6,929 bases of DNA from Planctomycetaceae bacterium UBA2972 (lineage in GTDB: Bacteria > Planctomycetota > Planctomycetia > Pirellulales > Pirellulaceae). The notes beneath the pieces were generated by a model that was not told where the DNA came from, ran no database searches, and worked only from the letters and a program-made list of their open reading frames with translations. Position numbers and translations under genes: made by a program. Positions 1 through 6,178 of this stretch are shown here, piece after piece (position 1 is the first letter of the stretch; every line of letters starts with the position of its first letter). The stretch spans positions 1 to 6,929 of the forward strand of contig DEAW01000246.1 in the NCBI GenBank assembly GCA_002348315.1, read 5' to 3'.

Positions 1-42
1 TGATTGCGTGGAAGAACAAGGTCAACCTCCCGAAGGTTGTGC

Positions 43-213
43 TCACGTGCTCCCTGAATCGTGATGTCTGATGCCTGCATAGCTCTCTGGTTTTTTAAGC
101 GAAATAGACGACAGAAGCTCGCTTAAGTCACTCCTCTGACCTTTCGTATTCCCTCCGTGCCATCTAAGTGGAATCATTAGTTCTCGTCGATTCCAACTTA
201 AGGTATTGGGCAT
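43..213 (-). CDS. Candidate small protein, 56 aa, unknown function (weak)
   Basis: I do not recognise this protein. The frame opens with ATG at 211-213, preceded on the minus strand by AAAAGGA and a 5-nt gap, which is good Shine-Dalgarno spacing and matches the site before the second ATG of dnaE. The predicted product is hydrophilic, starts MPNTLSWNRREL, and has no membrane segment, signal peptide or known motif. The frame can be extended upstream to a TTG at 286-288, but that would run opposite the other candidate ORF at 259-408. Against it: it is short, lacks any family signature, and contains the inverted repeat at 165-200. It may be a chance open frame. Confidence 0.22.
   Translation of the reverse strand: MPNTLSWNRRELMIPLRWHGGNTKGQRSDLSELLSSISLKKPESYAGIRHHDSGST
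165..200. repeat. Imperfect inverted repeat, possible stem-loop
   Basis: The arms TAAGTGGAATC (165-175) and GATTCCAACTTA (189-200) are reverse complements except for one extra base in the second arm, with a 13-nt spacer. As RNA this gives an 11-bp stem with one bulge. No T-run follows on either side, so it is not a classic intrinsic terminator. It could be a terminator-like structure for the gene that lies before the window, or a regulatory site. Confidence 0.5.
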
Positions 214-258
214 TCTAATCCTTTTACGGCCGGACAACGAGTATGGGGAGTGCGCAGA

Positions 259-408
259 GTGAATGAAGCTCGCGAGCAAGCATTGCAAGAGGCTCTTTTA
301 ATTGATGAACTTGTTTTTGCTGGCGTGCGTAGAATATCGATATGGGGCGACAACACCTTGAGTTGCATTTCAGAGGCCCACGATCGATTCATTCGATGGC
401 GGGATTGA
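259..408 (+). CDS. Candidate small upstream ORF, 49 aa, unknown function (weak)
   Basis: I do not recognise this protein. The plus-strand frame is open from a TAA at 199-201 to a TGA at 406-408. The best start is GTG at 259, preceded by GGGGAG (245-250) with an 8-nt gap. The product begins VNEAREQALQEALLIDELVFAG, has a helix-like acidic/hydrophobic first half and ends DRFIRWRD. The stop lies 15 nt before the decarboxylase ATG and just before its Shine-Dalgarno, so the two could be translated together. It may equally be the C-terminal remnant of a decayed gene, or chance. No ATG is available in frame. Confidence 0.3.
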   Translation: MNEAREQALQEALLIDELVFAGVRRISIWGDNTLSCISEAHDRFIRWRD

Positions 409-411
409 AGC

Positions 412-419
412 AAGGAGGT
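412..419 (+). promoter_or_regulatory. Strong Shine-Dalgarno site of the decarboxylase
   Basis: AAGGAGGT at 412-419 is a full-length match to the 16S anti-Shine-Dalgarno complement and lies 4 nt before the ATG at 424. It fixes the start of the decarboxylase and supports the Ser-rich N-terminal extension as translated. Confidence 0.85.
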
Positions 420-423
420 ATTC

Positions 424-2115
424 ATGTTTTCTTCATCTACCGTTGTTCAGGATTATGAATCCAGCAGCTGTTCGGTCGTGCCGTTGAGTATCGGCGAATA
501 TCTGATCGAACGTCTGCAGGATTATGGCATCGCAGACATCTTTGGCATTCCCGGAGACTATGTTCTTTCGTTCTATAGTTTGCTGGAACAGAGTGACATC
601 AATGTTGTGGGATGTACGCGCGAAGACAACGCCGGGTTCGCTGCAGATGCGTATGCCCGCATCAACGGTATGGGTGCCGTTTGTGTTACTTATTGTGTCG
701 GTGGCCTGAGCGTCTGCAATTCGCTCGCTGGTGCCTTCGCTGAAAAGTCTCCTGTCGTGCTCCTGACCGGTTCTCCGGGACTGAAAGAGCGATTAAACAA
801 TCCGCTGCTGCATCATAAGGTGCGGGATTTCAGAACGCAGGTGGATGTCTTTGATAAACTTTGCATCACCGGCACGGAGCTCGTCGATCCGGCGACAGCC
901 TTCCAAGAAATCGATCGCGTGCTGGAAATGGCCTACCGCTACAAACGGCCGGTCTATATCGATATACCGCGTGATATGGTCAATGTGATTCCCCGGACGA
1001 ACCATCATTACCGACTGCCGTTGCCCACCACCGACGAACGGGCCCTGCAGGAAGCATGTAATGAAATCACTGCATTGCTTAATCATGCTCGTCATCCCAT
1101 GATCGTTGCCGGAGTCGAAATTCATCGCTTTGGCCTACAGGACGATCTAATTCACTTCGCCGAAAAGAACAATATTCCTATCGCGTCCACGCTTTTAGGA
1201 AAAAGCGTTGTTCGGGAAAATCACCCTCTTTATATAGGACTGTATGAAGGAGCGATTGGACGAGAGGAGGTCACGGAATATGTCGAACAAAGTGATTGTA
1301 TTCTGATGCTGGGGACTTTCATGACAGACCTCAATCTGGGAATTTATACCGCCAACCTCGATCCACGTAAGTGCGTTTATGCCACCAGTGAAGACTTAAA
1401 AATCCACTATCACCACTATGAAAACGTTCCTTTGGACTTGCTCCTACGAGAACTCATTCTACGTAATATTCGTCCCGGCACCCGGTTCATCGACCCAACC
1501 GTCCGTGAGCCTGAGTCAAGATACCTCATTGATTATTCAGCACGCATTACAATCCGGCGTATGATTGATCGATTGAATCAATCGCTCGATGACGAAACGA
1601 TTGTGATCGCTGACATCGGTGATTCACTGTTCGCGTCCACTCGATTGCAAACTCAGGGGCGTACAGAATTTCTGTGTCCGGCATACTACACGTCGATGGG
1701 CTTTAGTATCCCCGCAACGCTGGGTGCCCAAACAGCCATGCCCGGTCATCGAGTCATTACAATCTGCGGCGATGGAGCATTCCAGATGACGTGTCTGGAA
1801 TTATCCACCATCGTACGGCAGGGCTATAATCCGATCGTGATTGTGTTAGATAACGCCGGATACGGTACAGAACGGGCTCTCCATCCAGGAGATTGGGATT
1901 ACAACGAAATCCATCGATGGTCCTACGGAGAACTGACTAAGGTGATTGGTGGAGGAGTTTCCCATCGGATTAATACCGAAGAGGAATTTGATAAAGCGTT
2001 GAAAGCTGCTCTAACCGACGACAATCAAATGCATCTACTACATGTTGAACTTGATCGCCGGGACGCCAGTGAAACACTCACCCGGCTGGCTGACAAAATG
2101 AGTATGAGAATCTGA
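424..2115 (+). CDS. ThDP-dependent 2-oxoacid decarboxylase (pyruvate / indolepyruvate decarboxylase family)
   Basis: A 563-residue cytoplasmic enzyme expected to decarboxylate a 2-oxo acid to an aldehyde and CO2 using thiamine diphosphate and Mg2+. The three-domain family plan is visible: pyrimidine-binding domain (about 21-190), central domain (about 205-350) and diphosphate-binding domain (about 370-545). Residues matching the Zymomonas PDC catalytic set are all present: Asp45 (GDY), Glu67 (cofactor-activating Glu), the His130-His131 pair and Glu483 (GYGTER). The cofactor motif runs from GDG (449-451) to Asn477. Length matches the family (about 550-570). The ATG is fixed by the near-perfect Shine-Dalgarno at 412-419 and gives about 20 extra Ser-rich residues before the usual start of homology. 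The substrate is uncertain: the His-His pair and GYxxER resemble indolepyruvate decarboxylase, while several pocket residues differ from both enzymes. The gene converges on dnaE and has no visible pathway partner. Confidence 0.93.
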   Translation: MFSSSTVVQDYESSSCSVVPLSIGEYLIERLQDYGIADIFGIPGDYVLSFYSLLEQSDINVVGCTREDNAGFAADAYARINGMGAVCVTYCVGGLSVCNSLAGAFAEKSPVVLLTGSPGLKERLNNPLLHHKVRDFRTQVDVFDKLCITGTELVDPATAFQEIDRVLEMAYRYKRPVYIDIPRDMVNVIPRTNHHYRLPLPTTDERALQEACNEITALLNHARHPMIVAGVEIHRFGLQDDLIHFAEKNNIPIASTLLGKSVVRENHPLYIGLYEGAIGREEVTEYVEQSDCILMLGTFMTDLNLGIYTANLDPRKCVYATSEDLKIHYHHYENVPLDLLLRELILRNIRPGTRFIDPTVREPESRYLIDYSARITIRRMIDRLNQSLDDETIVIADIGDSLFASTRLQTQGRTEFLCPAYYTSMGFSIPATLGAQTAMPGHRVITICGDGAFQMTCLELSTIVRQGYNPIVIVLDNAGYGTERALHPGDWDYNEIHRWSYGELTKVIGGGVSHRINTEEEFDKALKAALTDDNQMHLLHVELDRRDASETLTRLADKMSMRI

Positions 2116-2142
2116 TGTGTTGCCTGTTATCTGTCAAACTCC

Positions 2143-2164
2143 GCTAGCTGCATTCGCCGCTAGC
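2143..2164. repeat. Inverted repeat between the convergent stop codons
   Basis: GCTAGC occurs at 2143-2148 and 2159-2164. The hexamer is self-complementary, so the copies can pair as a 6-bp stem with a 10-nt loop. It lies between the decarboxylase stop (2113-2115) and the dnaE stop, and its second copy overlaps the dnaE TAG. With no T-tract on either side, a two-way terminator role is only a possibility. Confidence 0.3.
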
Positions 2165-5100
2165 CAGCATAGGAATGGCGGTTCATATTCTGCCCTTTAG
2201 GCGGGCTGGTAATCATCTGGATATTACCTCCCCCTAAAAGTTCATCAATCCGACGGCGCAATTCATTATTGATTTCGATGCCCTGAGCCTGAGAATCGAG
2301 AGTGACACTGGTACCGTCTGCGAGTTGAATTAAAAGCTGTAATTTACGCCGGCCGGGATAAGCCCTGATTACTTCTCGAAGCTTGGGAATCATCTGCATA
2401 CCGTGCGTTGCTTCCTGTAAGCGGACAATCATACCGGTCGTATAGCGATCTTCGATCTGCGTTAAAGGGACAAGCTCATTAATAATGATATTACATTCAT
2501 CTCCACCTCCGCGGCGATCGACAACCCCCTTAATGATGACAATATCATCCGGCACGATTAGATGACCGAATTCCGCGTACTGTCGTGGCCACATGATACA
2601 GCGAACGGAACCTTCCACATCCTCCAAGTCAAAATTTGCATATTTAGATGGCTGTCCAGGCTTGGGGTTTCGTGTGTGAGATTCTTTAATGCTGGATATC
2701 ATCCCACCTAGTATCACCTCACCTCGATCCGGAATGTCCACCAGTTTATTAGTCGTATGTGAGGTGAACTGATTGAGCTTATCCATATGCTCATCCAGTG
2801 GATGGGCGGTGAGGTAATAGCCCAAAACTTCCTTCTCCATCATCAAGCGTTCGCGTTCCGGAAACTCGTCAATCTGAGGCAGGTCTGCAGTGGCACTAAT
2901 CTCTTGGGCATCTTCAGATTCCTCAAACGCTCCGAACAGGTTTTGCTGACCACTACGATTGTCTGCCTGCATGGCCTGACCAGCCTGAATCGCGCGTTCC
3001 AAAACTTCTGTCAACTGGCGACGATTCGCTCCGAAGCAATCCATTGCCCCGGCCTTAATCAGATTCTCCAAAGAACTCTTATTGCACTTGGAGGTTTCCA
3101 CTCGCTCACACAAATCAAAAATGTCTTTGTAGGGCCCGTCAGCTTCACGAGCTCGCACCAAGGCATCGGCCGCTGCTCCGCCACAACCTTTAATCGCCGA
3201 CATCCCAAAGTAGATTCTGTCTCCGTCGACAGTGAATTCCACGCCCGACGTGTTCACACTCGGAGGCACGACTTCAATGTCCATGCGATCACAATCTTCG
3301 ATGTGTTCGATCAGCGAATCTTTACGCACAAAGTTTCGCCCCGGTATATCTCCCGTTAGCAGTGCCGCCATAAACTCAACACTGTAATGTGCTTTGAGAT
3401 AGGCGGTTTGATAGGCGATCAGAGCATAGGCCGTGGAATGACTTTTGTTAAACCCATACCCGGCGAACTTAACAATCATATTCCAGAAGTTTTCCACTTC
3501 CTGCTGAGACAATCCCTTGGCGACTGCCCCCTTCAGAAAGTCTTCGCGATTGGACTGAATGATCGCTTCTTTCTTCTTGCTGATCGCTTTAATACAGGTA
3601 TACGCACTAGCCAACTCGATATCACCAAGTCGATTAAGAATCCTCATCACCTGTTCCTGGTAGACCATCACTCCATGTGTCTCTTGCAGAATCTCTTTCA
3701 AAACAGGATGCGCGTAAACCGCTTTTTTTTGGCCATGCTTCACCGCAATGTAATCGTCAACCATTCCTCCTTCCAAAGGCCCGGGGCGATACAAAGCATT
3801 CGTCGCGACAATATCGAGAAAGTGGTCCGGTTTCATACGCTGCAGCAGATCCCGAATCCCTCCGGACTCAAGCTGGAATACCCCTTTGGTTTCCCCTCGA
3901 CAAAGCAATGCAAAAGTCTCTTTGTCATCGAGTGGAAACTTAAGCGGATCGATTCGTTCGCCTGTCGTCTGTTCGATCAGATCAACAGCAATTCGTAAAA
4001 TGGTCAGGTTACGCAGACCCAGAAAATCCATCTTCAGCAGGCCGGCCGCTTCCACATCATTCATCGACCACTGCGTGATCACGTCTTCCTTTCCGGAGAC
4101 ACGACAAAGTGGAACGTATTCGGTCAATGGCTCATCAGCAATCACCACAGCCGCCGCATGCGTACCGACATTTCGAGCAAGGCCTTCGATACGCATTGCC
4201 AGATCAAGCATTTCACGAATCTCAGGATCTGAATCATAGACCATTTTCATCTCAGCACTTTTTTCCAGTGCCGAGCTGATGGTGATTTTTAATTCCTCCG
4301 GCACCATGCCAGTAATCTGATTGACGCGATGCAAGGGAATCCCTAAAGCTCGTCCAACGTCTTTGATCGCTGCTTTGGCCGCCAGCGTGCCGAATGTTCC
4401 AATCTGAGCAACATTCGCTTCGCCGTACTCATCCTTCACGTACTGAATGACTTCTCCACGCCGATCTTTACAAAAGTCGATATCAATATCAGGCGCTTCC
4501 AGTCGATTCTCGTCCAGAAATCTCTCAAACAGTAAGTCATATTTGATCGGACAAACATGACTAAGATATAAAGCGAAGCAGACAATCGCACCAACACCGG
4601 AGCCACGCGCGGTGGCTGGGATACCGCGATCCCGAGCAACCACAACAAAGTCCCAGCAGATCAGGAAGTAGTCATCAAATCCAAGTTTTTCAATAACTCC
4701 TAATTCCCGGTCTAGCCGTTTTTGCACCACTTCGGCCAGCACACCATCTTCACTGACCATCTCCGAATTGCCTTCGTACCTTTCACGTAAACCCTGTTCA
4801 CAAAGTGCACGTAAGTATTGAGTACTGTTACGTTCATCCGGCAATTTGAAAGACGGGAAATAACGGTTACCGAGCTCCAGATCGATATCCACGGAATTGG
4901 CGATTTCCTGAGTGCGAGCAACAGCGTCCTCCATGCCCGGAAATGCCTGATACATCTCTTCAGCATTCTTGAGATAATACTCGCTTCCATCCATTTTCAT
5001 ACGGGAGGTATCTGTGCGGAATCGCCCGGTGTTAATACAGAGCATGACATCCTGTGCTTCTGCATCCTGGGGATCGACATAATGGCAATCACTGGTTGCC

Positions 5101-5729
5101 ACGACAGGCGTCCCAATTTGCTTCGCAGCGGCTACCGCACCTTCGAGAGCCATTCGTTGGATCTCAATACCGTTGTTCATGACTTCGATGAAGTAACGAT
5201 CACCAAATATGGATTCAAACCACTTGGACGCTTCAATCGCTTTTTCTAAATCCGGTATGTCACCATAGCCTTTGAGGATGGCCTGATTAAACTCACTGGA
5301 AACACAGCCACTGAGGCAGATGATTCCTTCGCTGTGATCTTCCAGTAATTGTTTATCGATACGCGGTTTGAAATAGAAACCTTCCAGGTAAGCGTGCGAT
5401 GCCATCTTTACCAGATTCTTGAATCCGGTACGATTTTGAGCCAACAGCGTGAGGTGATAGTTGGAATCCCGCATACCCCCGGATTTTTCAAAACGGCTTC
5501 CCGGAGCAATATACGCTTCATAACCAATAATCGGGTTGATGTCGTTCTTCTTGCATTCCTGGTAGAACTGCAAGGCCCCATGCAGATTTCCATGATCTGT
5601 AATCGCTAACGAATTGAAGCCATGGTCCTTGGCTCGACCTACAAGCTTCGGAATACTCGAAGCACCATCGAGCAGGCTGTAGTGCGTGTGGCAATGAAGA
5701 TGAGTAAACGGACGAGTACTCATGGGCAT
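2160..5729 (-). CDS. dnaE: DNA polymerase III alpha subunit (DnaE1, replicative C-family polymerase)
   Basis: The catalytic subunit of the replicative polymerase, 1189 residues (E. coli 1160). Domains in order: PHP domain (about 8-290); palm with catalytic Asp416 and Asp418 (PDIDIDFC, 413-420) and Asp568 (KMDFLG), plus ARGSGVGA (374-381); thumb and fingers, including GFNKSHSTAYA (759-769); helix-hairpin-helix region (about 885-905); a beta-clamp-binding pentapeptide QQNLF (928-932); OB fold (about 1004-1088); and a C-terminal domain. All nine expected PHP metal ligands are present: His12, His14, Asp21, His46, Glu71, His92, Cys142, Asp214 and His216. E. coli DnaE has lost several of these, so intrinsic 3'-5' exonuclease activity is likely here. 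The clamp motif, OB fold and length argue against error-prone DnaE2/ImuC. The start is ambiguous: the second ATG (5721-5723) has AAAAGGA with a 5-nt gap, while for the first (5727-5729) that site is too close. The shorter form would have 1187 residues. Confidence 0.97.
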   Translation of the reverse strand: MPMSTRPFTHLHCHTHYSLLDGASSIPKLVGRAKDHGFNSLAITDHGNLHGALQFYQECKKNDINPIIGYEAYIAPGSRFEKSGGMRDSNYHLTLLAQNRTGFKNLVKMASHAYLEGFYFKPRIDKQLLEDHSEGIICLSGCVSSEFNQAILKGYGDIPDLEKAIEASKWFESIFGDRYFIEVMNNGIEIQRMALEGAVAAAKQIGTPVVATSDCHYVDPQDAEAQDVMLCINTGRFRTDTSRMKMDGSEYYLKNAEEMYQAFPGMEDAVARTQEIANSVDIDLELGNRYFPSFKLPDERNSTQYLRALCEQGLRERYEGNSEMVSEDGVLAEVVQKRLDRELGVIEKLGFDDYFLICWDFVVVARDRGIPATARGSGVGAIVCFALYLSHVCPIKYDLLFERFLDENRLEAPDIDIDFCKDRRGEVIQYVKDEYGEANVAQIGTFGTLAAKAAIKDVGRALGIPLHRVNQITGMVPEELKITISSALEKSAEMKMVYDSDPEIREMLDLAMRIEGLARNVGTHAAAVVIADEPLTEYVPLCRVSGKEDVITQWSMNDVEAAGLLKMDFLGLRNLTILRIAVDLIEQTTGERIDPLKFPLDDKETFALLCRGETKGVFQLESGGIRDLLQRMKPDHFLDIVATNALYRPGPLEGGMVDDYIAVKHGQKKAVYAHPVLKEILQETHGVMVYQEQVMRILNRLGDIELASAYTCIKAISKKKEAIIQSNREDFLKGAVAKGLSQQEVENFWNMIVKFAGYGFNKSHSTAYALIAYQTAYLKAHYSVEFMAALLTGDIPGRNFVRKDSLIEHIEDCDRMDIEVVPPSVNTSGVEFTVDGDRIYFGMSAIKGCGGAAADALVRAREADGPYKDIFDLCERVETSKCNKSSLENLIKAGAMDCFGANRRQLTEVLERAIQAGQAMQADNRSGQQNLFGAFEESEDAQEISATADLPQIDEFPERERLMMEKEVLGYYLTAHPLDEHMDKLNQFTSHTTNKLVDIPDRGEVILGGMISSIKESHTRNPKPGQPSKYANFDLEDVEGSVRCIMWPRQYAEFGHLIVPDDIVIIKGVVDRRGGGDECNIIINELVPLTQIEDRYTTGMIVRLQEATHGMQMIPKLREVIRAYPGRRKLQLLIQLADGTSVTLDSQAQGIEINNELRRRIDELLGGGNIQMITSPPKGQNMNRHSYAG

Positions 5730-5766
5730 CCTTTTCCCAAGTCTGTTATGAAGAGCAATCCTATGC

Positions 5767-5785
5767 TTCTGATTCTAAATCAGAA
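5767..5785. promoter_or_regulatory. Perfect palindrome upstream of dnaE, candidate operator or 5' UTR hairpin
   Basis: TTCTGATT (5767-5774) and AATCAGAA (5778-5785) are exact reverse complements around a 3-nt CTA centre, 38 bp before the dnaE start. Read on the minus strand the centre contains TAGAAT (5777-5772), a 5/6 match to the -10 consensus. No good -35 sits at normal spacing: the hexamer 17 nt upstream is GTGTTT. A repressor site overlapping a dnaE promoter, or a short hairpin in the dnaE leader, are the likely readings. Confidence 0.45.
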
Positions 5786-5804
5786 TCCACCAGGAAACAC
5801 GGAG

Positions 5805-5876
5805 ACAAGTGAACATTTAGACAATTAAGCAGTTAAACAATTAAACGATTAGACAGTTAGGCAATTGGGCCGTTAG
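5805..5876. repeat. Degenerate tandem array of an 8-bp unit, nine copies
   Basis: Nine consecutive 8-bp units run without a break in period: acaagtga, acatttag, acaattaa, gcagttaa, acaattaa, acgattag, acagttag, gcaattgg, gccgttag. The consensus is about ACAATTAG, and the TT at unit positions 5-6 is the best-kept part. The first unit is the weakest match. The array is AT-rich, non-coding and lies 76 bp upstream of dnaE. Slippage followed by point mutation would explain it. Part of it recurs in inverted orientation at 6123-6149. Confidence 0.75.
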
Positions 5877-5964
5877 TTGATTCACAGTACCGGCTTCGTC
5901 GAGCCTGCGGCCTACTTCGCAAGCTAAATTCGATACACCAGGGCCCGCCTTCGTCGGGCTACTG

Positions 5965-6022
5965 CGGGTAAACTCACTGGCTTGTTGCGAAAACTCCGTC
6001 CCAGGTTCAGGGTGTTTACCCG
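5965..6022. repeat. Long stem-loop in the dnaE-FHA spacer
   Basis: CGGGTAAAC (5965-5973) is the exact reverse complement of GTTTACCCG (6014-6022). Inside it, CTGG (5977-5980) can pair with CCAG (6001-6004), leaving a 20-nt apical loop. A further GGTAAAC at 6051-6057 could compete for the 6014-6020 arm. The function is unknown: it may be part of a repeat family or a structured RNA. Confidence 0.5.
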
Positions 6023-6146
6023 TCGAAGTTAGAAGAACGAAGTTGGACCCGGTAAACTCTTTTGTATCAGTACTTTGTTTAGCTGGTGTACTCGTTCAGG
6101 AAAACAAGCTAAGACAGGACTCAACTGTCTAATTGTCTTAACGCTT

Positions 6147-6178
6147 GTCCGCCATAGCCCGAAGGGCGAAGGCCGGAC
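6147..6178. repeat. REP-like hairpin abutting the FHA stop codon
   Basis: The outer arms GTCC (6147-6150) with GCC (6151-6153) pair with GGC (6171-6173) and GGAC (6175-6178), leaving one bulged C (6174). The inner arms GCCC (6157-6160) and GGGC (6164-6167) close a GAA loop. It ends at the base before the FHA stop codon, so it would be the first structure in the 3' UTR of that transcript and could protect or terminate the mRNA. There is no U-run after it. The core GCCCGAAGGGC resembles palindromic repeats I associate with PVC-group genomes, but I cannot confirm copies elsewhere. Confidence 0.55.

Larger units (their letters stand above)
1..258. other. Leading region without a recognised gene
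   Basis: No recognisable gene lies here. On the plus strand one frame is open from the window edge to a TGA at 62-64, giving 20 codons that end in VLPES. This could be the tail of a gene that lies mostly outside the window, but 20 codons cannot be told from chance. The rest contains an imperfect inverted repeat (165-200) and a weak minus-strand small-ORF candidate (43-213). No RNA gene or convincing promoter was seen. Confidence 0.4.
5804..6149. mobile_element. Possible small non-coding element with inverted end blocks (MITE-like)
   Basis: The octamer block at the left is mirrored at the right. AGACAATTA at 5819-5827 recurs inverted at 6130-6138; CAGTT follows it two bases inward on both sides (5830-5834 and 6123-6127); GACAAG lies outward on both sides (5804-5809 and 6144-6149). 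The 346-bp interval codes for no credible protein and holds internal stem-loops. This is the layout of a MITE or a decayed insertion, but no target-site duplication was found and the ends may simply be unrelated arrays of the same octamer. ACAGTTAG also occurs inverted at 6179-6186, over the FHA stop, so the right edge could lie further out. Confidence 0.35.
5730..6178. other. Gene-free, repeat-rich spacer between dnaE and the FHA gene
   Basis: No frame here gives a credible protein. From left to right it holds the dnaE leader with its palindrome, the octamer array, two GC-rich hairpins sharing CTTCGTCG (GGCT/AGCC at 5892-5905 and GCCCG/CGGGC at 5943-5959), the long stem-loop at 5965-6022, two direct copies of CGAAGTT (6024-6030 and 6038-6044), the mirrored octamer block and a REP-like hairpin. 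The dnaE promoter must lie in or near this stretch unless dnaE is co-transcribed with the FHA gene. Confidence 0.7.

Noticed and set aside
311..335. TTGTTT and TAGAAT as a promoter for the decarboxylase
   Set aside because: The -10-like TAGAAT (330-335) is only 13 nt from TTGTTT, too short for a normal spacer, and no better -35 is present.
198..425. Minus-strand open frame of 75 codons upstream of the decarboxylase
   Set aside because: Its start overlaps the decarboxylase ATG, its composition is rich in Ser, Arg, Thr and Cys like typical shadow frames, and the opposite strand reads more like protein.
793..1125. Minus-strand open frame of 110 codons opposite the decarboxylase
   Set aside because: It overlaps the conserved His-His and central-domain coding region and has no family signature; a shadow of the real gene.
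2116..2159. Intrinsic terminator between the decarboxylase and dnaE
   Set aside because: The only stem is 6 bp with a 10-nt loop, and no T-run follows in either direction.
2787..3998. Two long plus-strand open frames (2787-3359 and 3387-3998) opposite dnaE
   Set aside because: They lie wholly antisense to conserved dnaE palm, thumb and fingers coding sequence, show no family motif, and are explained by the codon usage of the opposite strand.
4818..5249. Plus-strand open frame of 143 codons opposite the dnaE PHP region
   Set aside because: It is antisense to clearly conserved dnaE sequence, with no recognisable domain and no independent ribosome site.
5805..5876. CRISPR array
   Set aside because: The units are 8 bp with no unique spacers between them, so this is a simple tandem repeat.
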